A DNA stretch of 64,000 nucleotides from Enterobacter kobei (GTDB lineage: Bacteria; Pseudomonadota; Gammaproteobacteria; Enterobacterales; Enterobacteriaceae), in the NCBI RefSeq assembly GCF_001729765.1, contig NZ_CP017181.1, forward strand, positions 4,650,001 through 4,714,000, read 5' to 3'. Shown one piece after another: positions 1 through 8,805 of this stretch. Both the position numbers and the translations under genes were made by a program. The first letter of the stretch is position 1; every line of letters begins with the position of its first letter. The notes under the pieces are model-generated. The model worked only from the letters and a program-made list of their open reading frames with translations. It was not told where the DNA came from and did not search any database.

Positions 1-265
1 GGACGTGGCGGCTGGTCTGGTCTGCGTGGGCAGTACGCTGACGCGTCATGACACCATCAATGAAGACGAACTCCGTCAGCGTCTGGCACGCATGGGCACC
101 ATTGATTTACGCGTCGATTATCTTCGCCCCGGACGCGGCAATCGCTTTACCTGCACCAGCAGCCTGCTGCGTGCGGGGAATAAAGTTGCGGTGGCGCGCG
201 TAGAATTACACAACGAAGAACAGGTTTATATCGCCAGCGCAACCGCCACTTATATGGTGGGTTGA
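1..265 (+). CDS. yigI: YigI family thioesterase-like protein, C-terminal part
   Basis: This is the 3' end of a gene that begins before the window; the open frame enters at base 2 and stops at 263-265. The visible 87 or so residues show the end of a hotdog-fold (PaaI-like thioesterase) domain: a central helix region, then a beta-strand series ending in a TATYMVG-type C-terminus. The assignment to YigI rests on this fold and on position beside rarD, the same neighbour as in E. coli. The substrate is not evident from the sequence. The gene is cut by the window edge and is not a real truncation. Confidence 0.8.
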   Translation, partial: DVAAGLVCVGSTLTRHDTINEDELRQRLARMGTIDLRVDYLRPGRGNRFTCTSSLLRAGNKVAVARVELHNEEQVYIASATATYMVG

Positions 266-316
266 AGCGGCAAAATCGGGTAAAATTAATTCACTTTTTT
301 GTAACGGATTTTCCCG

Positions 317-1213
317 ATGGATGCTAAACAGACGCGGCAGGGCGTTTTACTCGCCCTTGCCGCTTATTTTATTTGGGGTATTGCACCGGCGTACTTCAAG
401 TTTATCGCTTATGTACCGGCCGACGAGATCCTCACTCACCGCGTCATCTGGTCCTTTTTCTTTATGATCGCGCTAATGAGCCTCAGCCGTCAGTGGTCCG
501 GCGTCAAGACGCTGCTCAAAACGCCTAAGAAAGTTTTCCTGCTGGCACTCTCGGCGGTGCTCATTGGCGGAAACTGGCTGCTGTTTATCTGGGCGGTGAA
601 CAACCACCACATGCTCGAAGCCAGTCTTGGCTACTTTATTAACCCGCTGGTGAACATCGTACTGGGGATGCTTTTCCTCGGCGAACGTTTCCGCCGTATG
701 CAGTGGCTGGCGGTGTTTCTGGCCTTCTGCGGCGTGCTGGTACAGCTCTGGACGTTCGGCTCGCTGCCGATTATTGCCCTCGGCCTGGCGTTCAGCTTTG
801 CGTTCTACGGTCTGGTACGTAAGAAGATTGCGGTGGAAGCACAAACGGGGATGCTGTTTGAAACCCTGTGGCTGCTGCCGGTGGCGGCGATCTACCTCTT
901 CGGTATCGCCGACAGCGCCACCAGTCATATGGGCAGCAACCCGTGGTCGCTGAATCTGATGCTGATGGCGGCAGGCGTGGTGACCACTATTCCTCTGCTG
1001 TGCTTCACCGGTGCGGCAACGCGTCTGCGTCTCTCCACGCTGGGCTTCTTCCAGTACATCGGCCCGACGCTGATGTTTCTGCTGGCGGTGGTGTTTTACG
1101 GCGAAGTGCCGGGCGCAGATAAGATGGTGACGTTCGCCTTTATCTGGGTAGCGCTGGCGATTTTTGTCGCCGATGCGATTTACACCCAGCGCAGAGTGCG
1201 CAAAGGGCTGTAG
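317..1213 (+). CDS. rarD: RarD, EamA/DMT-family inner-membrane permease
   Basis: A 298-residue protein of the drug/metabolite transporter superfamily, close to the E. coli RarD length of 296. About ten hydrophobic segments form two EamA halves; the first starts near residue 9 (LLALAAYFIWG). The C-terminus is short and basic (RRVRKGL), as expected for a cytoplasmic tail. It follows yigI by 51 bases on the same strand, with AACGGA upstream of the ATG. The family exports small metabolites, and the chloramphenicol link of RarD is based on an old gene name, so the substrate is unknown. It is followed by a REP pair and the convergent corA. Confidence 0.93.
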   Translation: MDAKQTRQGVLLALAAYFIWGIAPAYFKFIAYVPADEILTHRVIWSFFFMIALMSLSRQWSGVKTLLKTPKKVFLLALSAVLIGGNWLLFIWAVNNHHMLEASLGYFINPLVNIVLGMLFLGERFRRMQWLAVFLAFCGVLVQLWTFGSLPIIALGLAFSFAFYGLVRKKIAVEAQTGMLFETLWLLPVAAIYLFGIADSATSHMGSNPWSLNLMLMAAGVVTTIPLLCFTGAATRLRLSTLGFFQYIGPTLMFLLAVVFYGEVPGADKMVTFAFIWVALAIFVADAIYTQRRVRKGL

Positions 1214-1222
1214 TGCCTTTTT

Positions 1223-1292
1223 GCCGGATGGCGGCTGCGCCTTATCCGGCCTACATGTTCAGTAGGCCCGGTAAGCGCAGCGCCACCGGGCG
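1223..1292. repeat. REP pair (BIME) between rarD and corA
   Basis: Two REP units in opposite orientation, a GCCGGATGGCGGCTGCGCC type arm and its inverted partner ending CGCCACCGGGC, separated by a short spacer. They sit between the convergent 3' ends of rarD and corA, the usual place for enterobacterial REP elements, and can form a stable hairpin in either transcript. Confidence 0.85.
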
Positions 1293-1297
1293 GATTC

Positions 1298-2248
1298 TCA
1301 AAGCCAGTTACGACGCTTAAAGTACAGATACGGCGCCAGCCCGGCGAGGATCATAAAGATAATCGCCCCCGGGTAACCAAAGCTCCACTTCAGCTCCGGC
1401 ATAAACTCGAAGTTCATCCCATAGCTGGAGGCCACCAGCGTCGGCGGCAGGAACACCACGGATACCACCGAGAAGATCTTGATGATGCGGTTCTGCTCGA
1501 TGTTGATAAAGCCCATCGCCGCCTGCATCAGGAAGTTCACCTTCTGGAACAGGGATTCGTTGTGCGGCAGCAGGGATTCGATATCGCGCAGGATCTCACG
1601 CGCCTGCTCCAGCTGACCACCCGGCAGACGCGCCTTGCGCACGAGGAAGTTCAGCGCGCGCTGGGTATCCATCAGACACAAACGCACCTTCCAGCCGATA
1701 TCTTCCAGCTCGGCCAGCGTGGAGAGCGCTTCGTCGTATTCATCGCCCTGATGGCCTTCCATGATCACGCGGCTCAGCTTTTCCAGGTCGCTGTAGATGT
1801 TTTCAATCTCATCCGCCAGCTGTTCGATTTTGGTCTCAAACAGGTCGAGCAGCAGTTCGTAAGCGTTGCCGTCCACCATTGCCTGGCTGCGGGCGCGCAT
1901 GCGGTAGAGACGAAACGCGGGCAGTTCACGCTCGCGCAGGGTAAACAGGCGACCGTCGCGAATGGTAAAGGCCACGGTGGAGTTGCCCGCATGGTCTTCC
2001 GCATCTTCAAAGAAGAAGAAGGAGTGAATGTGCAGGCCATCTTCATCTTCAAAAAAACGCGCAGAAGCTTCGATGTCTTCCAGTTCAGGACGGGTTGCCA
2101 GGCTTTGCCCCAGCTCAGATTGTACGCGAAGGCGCTCATCGTCGTCCGGCTCGACCAGATCCACCCATACGGCATCAATGAGGGGCTGTGACTCTTCGGC
2201 TTCAAGCCGAGTCAGTCGGTTATTTTCGAGTTGAAATGCGCTCAACAT
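1298..2248 (-). CDS. corA: CorA magnesium/cobalt/nickel channel
   Basis: Homopentameric inner-membrane Mg2+ channel, 316 residues from the start [10 protein letters not shown], which equals the E. coli length; an upstream in-frame start would add 16 non-conserved residues and is not used. The large N-terminal cytoplasmic domain is acidic and helical. Two transmembrane segments lie at the C-terminus. The selectivity motif YGMNF sits at residues 276-280 between them, followed by the acidic periplasmic loop and a basic end (KRRNWL). The gene has a long leader (2249-2500) that carries a short leader ORF, so expression is probably controlled after initiation. Confidence 0.97.
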   Translation of the reverse strand: MLSAFQLENNRLTRLEAEESQPLIDAVWVDLVEPDDDERLRVQSELGQSLATRPELEDIEASARFFEDEDGLHIHSFFFFEDAEDHAGNSTVAFTIRDGRLFTLRERELPAFRLYRMRARSQAMVDGNAYELLLDLFETKIEQLADEIENIYSDLEKLSRVIMEGHQGDEYDEALSTLAELEDIGWKVRLCLMDTQRALNFLVRKARLPGGQLEQAREILRDIESLLPHNESLFQKVNFLMQAAMGFINIEQNRIIKIFSVVSVVFLPPTLVASSYGMNFEFMPELKWSFGYPGAIIFMILAGLAPYLYFKRRNWL

Positions 2249-2398
2249 GACCGGGACTCCCAATGCAAAAAATATCGGACAGTTCGGTGGGCACACAGAA
2301 ACAAATTGGGTTTCAGACCATTAAACAGCCTGACTCAGCGCGACGGGAATAATGCAGTCGCTGACAACCACTAAGGCCATCAGCAAGGGGAGATAGCC

Positions 2399-2455
2399 TT
2401 AGGAGTTGTTCCTGGATGACAGGGAATTGAGCCAGTATCTACTGGGTGTGTCCAA
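2399..2455 (-). CDS. corL: CorL/YsgD-like leader peptide upstream of corA
   Basis: An 18-codon ORF in the corA leader starting with TTG, with AAGAGGA placed eight bases before the start. The peptide begins MDTPSRYW and ends SSRNNS. In Salmonella a leader ORF called corL controls corA by Rho-dependent termination coupled to its translation; the E. coli small ORF ysgD lies at the same place. Position, Shine-Dalgarno and length support it. The identity is from memory of those short peptides and was not aligned. Confidence 0.65.
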   Translation of the reverse strand: MDTPSRYWLNSLSSRNNS

Positions 2456-2487
2456 GGCGAATGTCCTCTTAGCGTAATCGTGCGCGC

Positions 2488-2517
2488 ATGTTACGCCAGC
2501 AGTAACTGTGGCGTCAA
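2488..2517 (-). promoter_or_regulatory. corA promoter
   Basis: On the minus strand a -35 TTGACG (2512-2517) and -10 TAACAT (2488-2493) are separated by 18 bases. Transcription would begin near 2480, just before the corL leader ORF and about 230 bases before corA. Inferred from consensus only. Confidence 0.55.
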
Positions 2518-2604
2518 CACGCAACGGAACGCTGAAGGGCATTAATTGACCTTCAACGTATAAGGCTAGCAGATTATTACAAAATAATGATATTTTTCTG
2601 AAAG

Positions 2605-4767
2605 TTACACTGTTTCTAGCTTAGCGTAAGCGGCCACCAGCCATTTGATCCCCTGCCCCTGGAACGCCACCTGCAGGCGGCTGTGCTCGCCGCTGCCTTC
2701 CAGATTTACAATGGTGCCTTCGCCAAACTTCGAATGGCGCACGCGCTGACCCAGCTTGTAGCCGGTGTCCGTTTCAGAGATCGGTGATCCCATACGCGGA
2801 TGGCTGACAGGGCGGCTGATGCTGGCACGCAGGCGCACTTCCTCCACGCACTCCTCCGGCAGTTCGCCAATAAAGCGAGACGGACGGTGGTAGACCTCTT
2901 TCCCGTACAGGCGGCGGGTTTCCGCATAGGTTAGCGTCAGCTTTTGCATCGCGCGCGTCACGCCCACATAGGCCAGTCGACGCTCCTCTTCCAGCCGTCC
3001 GCCTTCATCGAGCGACATCTGGCTCGGGAACATCCCCTCTTCCATCCCGACGATAAAGACCTGCGGGAACTCCAGACCTTTGGCGGAGTGCAGTGTCATC
3101 AGTTGCACCGCATCCTGCCAGGTGTCCGCCTGCCCTTCACCCGCCTCCAGCGCGGCGTGGGAAAGGAACGCCTGCAGCGGCATCAGGTCTTCGTCTTCTT
3201 CGTTGTAGCTGAACTGGCGCGTTGCCGTGACCAGTTCCTCTAAGTTCTCAATACGGGTCTGACCCTTCTCGCCTTTTTCCTGCTCGTACATGGTGCGCAG
3301 GCCGGAGTCTTTGATTACCCGGTCAGTCTGCACGTGCAGCGGCATATCGGCGGTTTCCTGCGCCAGGGCGTCAATCAGCTCAAGGAAGCGCTGCAATGCG
3401 CTGGCCGCACGACCGGCAAGGGCTTTCTCCTGCAGCAGCTCGCGGCACGCCTGCCACAGCGTCAGCTGGCGGTCGCGCGAGGCCTGACGCACCACGTCCA
3501 GCGTGCGGTCGCCAATGCCACGGGTTGGGGTGTTGACCACGCGCTCAAACGCCGCGTCATCATTACGGTTCGCAATCAGACGCAGATACGAGAGCGCATC
3601 TTTGATTTCCTGACGTTCGAAGAAGCGCATACCGCCATAAATGCGGTACGGCATACCTACCTGCAGCAGCGCCTCTTCCAGCACGCGTGACTGGGCGTTA
3701 CTCCGGTAGAGAATGGCGCACTGCTCTAACGCGCCGCCGTTATCCTGCCAGGTTTTAATACGGTTCACCACGAAGCGGGCTTCGTCGAGCTCGTTGAAGG
3801 CGCAGTAAATTGAAATCGGCTCGCCGTCGACGCCGTCGGTCCACAGCTTTTTACCCAGACGCCCGTTGTTGTTTTCAATCAGGGCGTTGGCTGCGCTCAG
3901 AATGTTGCTGGTGGAGCGATAGTTCTGCTCCAGACGGATGGTTTGTGCGCCGGGGAAATCGTTGAGGAAGCGCTGGATGTTTCCCACCTGCGCCCCGCGC
4001 CAGCCGTAGATCGACTGGTCATCATCCCCCACGATCATCACCTTACCGGTATCGCCCGCCAGCAGGCGGATCCATGCGTACTGGATGTTGTTGGTATCCT
4101 GGAATTCGTCCACCAGGATATTGGTAAAGCGTTCACGGTAGTGCTGAAGGATATGTGGTTTGTTGAGCCACAGTTCGTGGGCGCGCAGCAGCAGCTCGGC
4201 GAAATCCACCAGACCGGCGCGATCGCACGCTTCCTGGTAGGCTTTGTAGACGTTTTGCCAGGTCTGCTCCACCGGGTTGCCGAAGCTCTGAATATGGTGC
4301 GGGCGCAACCCTTCATCTTTCTGACCGTTGATGTACCACATCGCCTGACGCGGCGGCCACTGTTTCTCGTCAAGGTTCATCGCCTTGATCAGACGCTTCA
4401 GCAGACGGAGCTGGTCTTCGCTGTCGAGGATCTGAAAATCCTGCGGCAGGTTGGCGTCCATATGGTGCGCGCGCAGCAGGCGGTGCGCCAGGCCGTGGAA
4501 GGTGCCGACCCACATGCCGCCCTGGCTGGTACCCATTAACTGGGCGATACGGTGGCGCATCTCCGCCGCCGCCTTATTGGTAAACGTGACGGCCATGATT
4601 GAGTACGGCGAGCAGTTTTCCACGCTCTGCAGCCACGCGATACGGTGAACCAGCACGCGCGTCTTACCACTGCCCGCCCCAGCCAGCACCAGCATGTTGG
4701 TGCGCGAGGCCGCTACGGCTTCACGCTGTTTGTCATTAAGGCTGTCGAGCAGGTAAGAAACGTCCAT
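2605..4767 (-). CDS. uvrD: UvrD DNA helicase II
   Basis: Superfamily 1A 3'-5' DNA helicase for nucleotide excision repair, mismatch repair and RecA removal. It has 720 residues from MDVSYLLDSL, the E. coli length; a GTG four codons upstream is possible but unlikely. The Walker A motif AGAGSGKT is at residues 29-36, the DEFQDT motif II near 220, [12 protein letters not shown] (motif III) and the TLHSAKGLEFPQVF and VGVTRA motifs follow in order. The C-terminal tail carries the Tudor-like fold ending GIKWLVAAYAKLETV. The gene stands alone between corA and yigB, with an SOS-type promoter that begins inside yigB. Confidence 0.98.
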   Translation of the reverse strand: MDVSYLLDSLNDKQREAVAASRTNMLVLAGAGSGKTRVLVHRIAWLQSVENCSPYSIMAVTFTNKAAAEMRHRIAQLMGTSQGGMWVGTFHGLAHRLLRAHHMDANLPQDFQILDSEDQLRLLKRLIKAMNLDEKQWPPRQAMWYINGQKDEGLRPHHIQSFGNPVEQTWQNVYKAYQEACDRAGLVDFAELLLRAHELWLNKPHILQHYRERFTNILVDEFQDTNNIQYAWIRLLAGDTGKVMIVGDDDQSIYGWRGAQVGNIQRFLNDFPGAQTIRLEQNYRSTSNILSAANALIENNNGRLGKKLWTDGVDGEPISIYCAFNELDEARFVVNRIKTWQDNGGALEQCAILYRSNAQSRVLEEALLQVGMPYRIYGGMRFFERQEIKDALSYLRLIANRNDDAAFERVVNTPTRGIGDRTLDVVRQASRDRQLTLWQACRELLQEKALAGRAASALQRFLELIDALAQETADMPLHVQTDRVIKDSGLRTMYEQEKGEKGQTRIENLEELVTATRQFSYNEEDEDLMPLQAFLSHAALEAGEGQADTWQDAVQLMTLHSAKGLEFPQVFIVGMEEGMFPSQMSLDEGGRLEEERRLAYVGVTRAMQKLTLTYAETRRLYGKEVYHRPSRFIGELPEECVEEVRLRASISRPVSHPRMGSPISETDTGYKLGQRVRHSKFGEGTIVNLEGSGEHSRLQVAFQGQGIKWLVAAYAKLETV

Positions 4768-4804
4768 TGGCACCGTCACATAGTATTCAGGAACAGAGCA
4801 AAAC

Positions 4805-4834
4805 GCCCGGTGGCGCTTCGCTTACCGGGCCTAC
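4805..4834. repeat. REP element in the uvrD leader
   Basis: A single REP unit (GCCCGGTGGCG, then CTTACCGGGCCTAC) that lies between the uvrD LexA box and the uvrD start, so it is within the predicted 5' untranslated mRNA rather than at a gene 3' end. Confidence 0.85.
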
Positions 4835-4846
4835 AACTGCAAAACC

Positions 4847-4862
4847 CTGGTAATTTATACAA
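4847..4862 (-). promoter_or_regulatory. LexA (SOS) box of uvrD
   Basis: On the minus strand TTGTATAAATTACCAG, which keeps the XTG-N10-CAG form of LexA boxes but has T instead of C at the first base. It lies 11 bases downstream of the uvrD -10 element, the same arrangement as the E. coli uvrD SOS box. Confidence 0.75.
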
Positions 4863-4873
4863 TATTACTGGTG

Positions 4874-4901
4874 ATTATATCAGCGTCGTGAGGGATGCCA
4901 A
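4874..4901 (-). promoter_or_regulatory. uvrD promoter inside the yigB 3' end
   Basis: Minus-strand -35 TTGGCA (4896-4901), 16-base spacer, -10 TATAAT (4874-4879). The -10 overlaps the yigB stop codon, so uvrD can be transcribed from within yigB as well as by read-through of the lptM-yigB operon. Confidence 0.8.
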
Positions 4902-5591
4902 CCGTGAAATTTCCACGTGCGGCAGAAGACGGCTATCCAGCGTGGTCATCAGGTCGGCGTTCTCTGGCTTGATCCAGCAGGCCTGCATGCCGCAGCGGAT
5001 AGCGCCAGCCACGTCGGTGGTGAGGTCATCACCCACATGCAGAATGTTACCCAGCGGCAGATTCAGTTTTTCCGCCGCCAGATGGTACATATCGCTGAAC
5101 GGCTTGGCGCGCCCATGCGGGCCCGCGCGCAGCACAAACTCAAAGTAATGATCGAGACCAAACAGCTCCGGCTGCGCATTGCCGTTGGTGATGGCCACCA
5201 GCGGCCACTTTTCGGCGAGCTTCGCCAGCGTGTCGTGGGTCTCCTGCGGCACGTCGATGCGACTGCGCCATTTGGCAAAGTTTTCCATCGCTGCCTCAGC
5301 ACCGATGGCCGCATCCCGTGCGTTGAGCCCTGCGTTGAGCATCGCCTGCTCCACCGCGCGGCGACGCCATTCGGTCACGTCATGGTAAATGTCCGGCTCG
5401 GTCTCACGCAGAGACTGACGCAGCGTCTGAAAGTCCTTGTTCTGCATCGTCTTCAGCGCCGGGTGGTAGTTCTGCACAAACGCCAGCGACGCCTGCTCGG
5501 TACGCAGAATCACCTCGCGGTTGTCATAAAGGGTGTCATCAAGGTCAAACGTCAGGGCTGAGATCTGGCCGAGTGGGCGGTAAAAACGCAT
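4875..5591 (-). CDS. yigB: YigB HAD-family phosphatase (FMN / riboflavin pathway)
   Basis: A 238-residue haloacid dehalogenase-type hydrolase. Motif [10 protein letters not shown] gives the nucleophile Asp16 and Asp18, motif II is ITNGN, the motif III lysine is in RAKPF, and motif IV is HVGDDLTTD. In E. coli YigB dephosphorylates 5-amino-6-ribitylamino-uracil phosphate in riboflavin synthesis and also FMN. Its start overlaps the xerC stop by one base, so it is the last gene of the lptM-dapF-yigA-xerC-yigB operon. Confidence 0.93.
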   Translation of the reverse strand: MRFYRPLGQISALTFDLDDTLYDNREVILRTEQASLAFVQNYHPALKTMQNKDFQTLRQSLRETEPDIYHDVTEWRRRAVEQAMLNAGLNARDAAIGAEAAMENFAKWRSRIDVPQETHDTLAKLAEKWPLVAITNGNAQPELFGLDHYFEFVLRAGPHGRAKPFSDMYHLAAEKLNLPLGNILHVGDDLTTDVAGAIRCGMQACWIKPENADLMTTLDSRLLPHVEISRLASLTTLI

Positions 5592-6493
5592 TATTTCCCC
5601 CGTTTGGCGCGTGGATGCGCCGCGTCATACACCGAGGCAAGGTGTTGGAAGTCTAAGTGGGTGTAGATTTGAGTGGTCGACAGATTCGCATGGCCGAGGA
5701 GTTCCTGCACGCCGCGCAGATCGCCGCTCGACTCAAGCATGTGTGTCGCAAAGGAGTGGCGCAGCTTATGCGGGTGAACATGACTGTTCAGCCCCTGCTT
5801 AATACCCCACTCCGCAAAGCGCTTCTGTACGTTACGCGCCGAGATCCGCTTGCCGAGTTTCGACAGGAACAGCGCATCTTCTTCCGCGCCAAACAGCCCG
5901 CGCAGGTTAAGCCAGTGTTCGATCCAGGCGACGGCATTGCGGCCAATGGGCAGGCGGCGCTCTTTGCTGCCTTTGCCCATTACCCACACTTCACCGGTGT
6001 CCAGGTCGAGGTGTTTTAAATCGAGGTTCACCAGTTCAGACAGACGCAGGCCTGCGCCGTACATTACTTCCAGCATCGCGCGGTCACGCACCGCCAACGG
6101 ATCGTTCAGATCGATATCCAGCAGACGGTTTACGTCGTCGACGTCGATATTTTTCGGCAGATGGCGCGGGGCTTTCGGCGTGGCGATCCCTTTTGCCGGG
6201 TTGGCTTTTATGCCGCCCTGGCTGACCAGCCAGTCAAAGAAACTGCGTAGCGCGGAGAGTCTGAGCGCCAGGCTCGCCGGGCTGAGGTTTTTTTTTCGGC
6301 TACGCACAACGAACCCGCGTACCGTGGCAGCGTCACATTGTTGCCAGCTTTTCAGGCCGATCTCGTCGGCAATCTGCATGATGGCATCAAGCTGACGCTG
6401 GTAGTTAAGCAGCGTAATGGGGCTGAGCTGACGTTCCACCCCCAGATAGCGCAGAAAGCGCGCGACGTCAGTGGAAAGCGGTCCGTCCGTCAT
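5591..6493 (-). CDS. xerC: XerC tyrosine recombinase
   Basis: Site-specific recombinase that with XerD resolves chromosome dimers at dif. It is 300 residues long (298 in E. coli). The catalytic residues are all visible: Arg150 (GAGLRLSEL), Lys174 (GKGSK), His242 and Arg245 (HPHKLRHSF), His268 (LLGHANL) and the nucleophile Tyr277 (TTQIYTH). The N-terminal SAM-like DNA-binding domain covers about residues 10-95. It overlaps yigA upstream by four bases and yigB downstream by one, so translation is likely coupled. Confidence 0.98.
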   Translation of the reverse strand: MTDGPLSTDVARFLRYLGVERQLSPITLLNYQRQLDAIMQIADEIGLKSWQQCDAATVRGFVVRSRKKNLSPASLALRLSALRSFFDWLVSQGGIKANPAKGIATPKAPRHLPKNIDVDDVNRLLDIDLNDPLAVRDRAMLEVMYGAGLRLSELVNLDLKHLDLDTGEVWVMGKGSKERRLPIGRNAVAWIEHWLNLRGLFGAEEDALFLSKLGKRISARNVQKRFAEWGIKQGLNSHVHPHKLRHSFATHMLESSGDLRGVQELLGHANLSTTQIYTHLDFQHLASVYDAAHPRAKRGK

Positions 6494-7197
6494 ACGCGTT
6501 CAATCCAGCGCTCCAGCAGTTCGGGCAGCATCAGGGCGATCTCCTGCAGCAGGTGCGTGGCCTGGCCTTGCTCGTAGTGGTGCGCGTCGCGGCTGGTAAA
6601 TAACATGACGCCCAGATCGCCATCGCGTCCCATCAGCGACATCGCCACCGAGCCAATCGCCTTCGCTTCCGGTAATACCACCAGCAGTTCAGGCCCGTTC
6701 AGCGGCCCCAGATAGTGATGCGCATGGCCCAGACGCTGAATGCGCAGCGGTTCAAACGCCTGACGACTGAGCGCCAGATGGGTAAACCCGGACGGTGCGC
6801 CAATGCGCCAGCGGTCAGGGAAAAGACGAATCGTTGCACCCGCCAGCCCAAGCTCACGCGCCCAGCGGTGGAAGCGGCTAAGGAACTCATCAAGGCTGTG
6901 CGCCGAGGCCAGACGCGCCTGCAAATGCAGCAAACGATAGAACAGACTTTCGTTGGTACTGGCCTGTTCCATCAGCAGCGTCATGTTCTCTTCTAGCTGA
7001 TTGATGTGGTTGCGCGAGCGCGCCATGTGCCATTCGACCAGCGACACGGTCCCGCGCACCGGATGCGGCACGCGCATCTCTTCGACGACGCGTGCATTGC
7101 GAATAAAAAACTCAGGATTGCGCAGCAGATAATCCACAACAGCTCTGTCGTCCAGTTCCGTCACTGTTTCCTGCAGTTCTTCCCCTGGTTGTTTCAT
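6490..7197 (-). CDS. yigA: DUF484 protein YigA
   Basis: A 235-residue protein of the DUF484 family, the same length as E. coli YigA. It has an N-terminal helical part with a coiled-coil-like stretch near residues 60-85, then a GAF-like domain ending [13 protein letters not shown]. Its function is not known; it is constantly found between dapF and xerC in gammaproteobacteria. It overlaps dapF and xerC by four bases at each end (ATGA type). Confidence 0.92.
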   Translation of the reverse strand: MKQPGEELQETVTELDDRAVVDYLLRNPEFFIRNARVVEEMRVPHPVRGTVSLVEWHMARSRNHINQLEENMTLLMEQASTNESLFYRLLHLQARLASAHSLDEFLSRFHRWARELGLAGATIRLFPDRWRIGAPSGFTHLALSRQAFEPLRIQRLGHAHHYLGPLNGPELLVVLPEAKAIGSVAMSLMGRDGDLGVMLFTSRDAHHYEQGQATHLLQEIALMLPELLERWIERV

Positions 7198-8018
7198 AGA
7201 TGGATAAACCCGTCATAGACATGTGCCGCCGGGCCAGTCATATACAGTGGATGACCCGGTCCTTTCCAGGCGATATCAAGCCGACCGCCCGGTAACTCGA
7301 CGCGAACCTCTTCGGCGAGTAGCCCCTGTGAGATGCCGACCGCCACGGCCGCACACGCACCGCTACCGCAGGCCTGGGTTTCGCCCGCGCCGCGCTCGTA
7401 AACCCGCAGGCGGATGTGCTCACGCTTCACCACCTGCATGAAACCGATGTTCGCCCGCTCCGGAAAACGCTCGTGGCCTTCCAGCACCGGACCGAGCGTT
7501 TCAACCGCGGCGGTTTCCACATCATCTACCTGAATCACGCAGTGCGGATTACCCATCGAGACGACGCCGCACAATACTGTCTGCTCGGCCGCACGCATAA
7601 TATAGGTCTTTTCCGCTTTGTTTGCGCGAAACGGCACGGCAGAGGGTTCGAAGTTAGGCTCGCCCATGTTCACGCGCACCAGTTCGTCATCGGTGACGCT
7701 GAGCACCATGCGGCCGTTGGCCGTACTGACGCGAATATCGCGCTTGTTGGTCAGCCCTTTCAGGCGGACAAAGCGGGCAAAACAGCGCGCACCGTTGCCG
7801 CACTGGTTAACCTCGCTGCCGTCCGCGTTAAAAATACGGTAGTGGAAATCGAGGTCGGGATCGTATGGCGGCTCAACCACCAGCAGTTGATCAAACCCCA
7901 CGCCCAGATGCCGATCCGCCAGGCGACGGATCAGTTCCGGGGAGAAAAACACATTCTGCGTTACCGCGTCGACGACCATAAAATCGTTGCCAAGGCCATG
8001 CATTTTAGAGAACTGCAT
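7194..8018 (-). CDS. dapF: Diaminopimelate epimerase
   Basis: Converts LL- to meso-diaminopimelate for lysine and peptidoglycan synthesis. From [13 protein letters not shown] it has 274 residues, the E. coli length; an upstream frame start adds four residues without support. The two catalytic cysteines are Cys73 (NQCGNGARC) and Cys217 ([13 protein letters not shown]). It follows lptM and overlaps yigA, so it is the first enzyme gene of this operon. Confidence 0.98.
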   Translation of the reverse strand: MQFSKMHGLGNDFMVVDAVTQNVFFSPELIRRLADRHLGVGFDQLLVVEPPYDPDLDFHYRIFNADGSEVNQCGNGARCFARFVRLKGLTNKRDIRVSTANGRMVLSVTDDELVRVNMGEPNFEPSAVPFRANKAEKTYIMRAAEQTVLCGVVSMGNPHCVIQVDDVETAAVETLGPVLEGHERFPERANIGFMQVVKREHIRLRVYERGAGETQACGSGACAAVAVGISQGLLAEEVRVELPGGRLDIAWKGPGHPLYMTGPAAHVYDGFIHL

Positions 8019-8053
8019 CATTTGCTCCATTGCGCGGGTACAGAACGTTGTCG

Positions 8054-8257
8054 TCAGAGATTAACCTGAGTAGGGCCACCGTTGTCGCCACGATCGTTAG
8101 TATTTGGCGTGGTAGACTCAATGCCGCTTTGGACGGGTTTCGTCGGCGGCGGCGCGGTTTTATCCGCAGGTGGGAAGTAGAGTGGTCCCTTCAGTCCGCA
8201 GCCCGTCAGGCTAAACAGGGTGATGAGAACGGCAAGCGTTCGGAAAGCGTTTTTCAT
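8054..8257 (-). CDS. lptM: LptM (YifL), small outer-membrane lipoprotein
   Basis: A 67-residue lipoprotein. The lipobox LTGC ends at Cys20 after a short signal peptide, and the mature N-terminus is [11 protein letters not shown] followed by a Pro-rich, polar tail. In E. coli LptM (formerly YifL) binds the LptDE translocon and helps its native disulfide formation. The start is set by the signal peptide; the longer open frame upstream is antisense to cyaY and is not real. It opens the dapF operon 35 bases upstream of dapF. Confidence 0.93.
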   Translation of the reverse strand: MKNAFRTLAVLITLFSLTGCGLKGPLYFPPADKTAPPPTKPVQSGIESTTPNTNDRGDNGGPTQVNL

Positions 8258-8333
8258 TATAAAGTTGCCCGTAAGTTCAAATCTGTTTCTATCATCGCAG
8301 GAGAAGACACAAAAGCAAGAGTTTGCCGCTTTC

Positions 8334-8362
8334 CTGCAACGTGAATTATTTAGCGTTATACT
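8334..8362 (+). promoter_or_regulatory. Possible cyaY promoter
   Basis: A -10 TATACT (8357-8362) with a weak -35 CTGCAA (8334-8339) at 17 bases, about 31 bases before the cyaY start. Consensus match only. Confidence 0.4.
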
Positions 8363-8392
8363 GCCGGCATCACGAAAAACAGGAACAAAACC

Positions 8393-8713
8393 ATGAACGA
8401 CAGTGAATTCCATCGCCTTGCAGACACCCTGTGGATGACCATCGAAGAACGTCTCGACGACTGGGACGGCGACAGCGATATCGATTGTGAAATCAACGGC
8501 GGCATTCTGACCCTGAGCTTCGAAAACGGCAGCAAAATTATTATTAACCGCCAGGAACCGCTTCACCAGGTCTGGCTGGCCGCAAAACAGGGCGGATATC
8601 ATTTCGATCTGAAAGACGGGGAATGGATTTGCGACCGCAGCGGCGAAACGTTCTGGGATTTGCTGGAGCAGGCAGCGACGGCGCAGGCGGGTGAGACCGT
8701 CAGTTTCAGGTAG
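8393..8713 (+). CDS. cyaY: CyaY, bacterial frataxin
   Basis: A 106-residue frataxin homologue, the E. coli length. The acidic first helix ([10 protein letters not shown]) carries the iron-binding surface, and the family beta-sheet signature [15 protein letters not shown] segment is present as [10 protein letters not shown]. It binds iron and slows IscS cysteine desulfurase during iron-sulfur cluster assembly. It lies between the divergent lptM operon and the convergent cyaA. Confidence 0.96.
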   Translation: MNDSEFHRLADTLWMTIEERLDDWDGDSDIDCEINGGILTLSFENGSKIIINRQEPLHQVWLAAKQGGYHFDLKDGEWICDRSGETFWDLLEQAATAQAGETVSFR

Positions 8714-8720
8714 TTTTGTT

Positions 8721-8796
8721 GCCGGGTGGCGCTTACGCTTACCCGGCCTACGGGTTCGGGCTGTTGTAGGCCCGGTAAGGCGTAGCCGCCACCGGG
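8721..8796. repeat. REP pair (BIME) between cyaY and cyaA
   Basis: Two oppositely oriented REP units (GCCGGGTGGCG... and ...CCGCCACCGGGA) in the convergent gap between cyaY and cyaA. Confidence 0.85.
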
Positions 8797-8805
8797 ATCA
8801 CGAAA

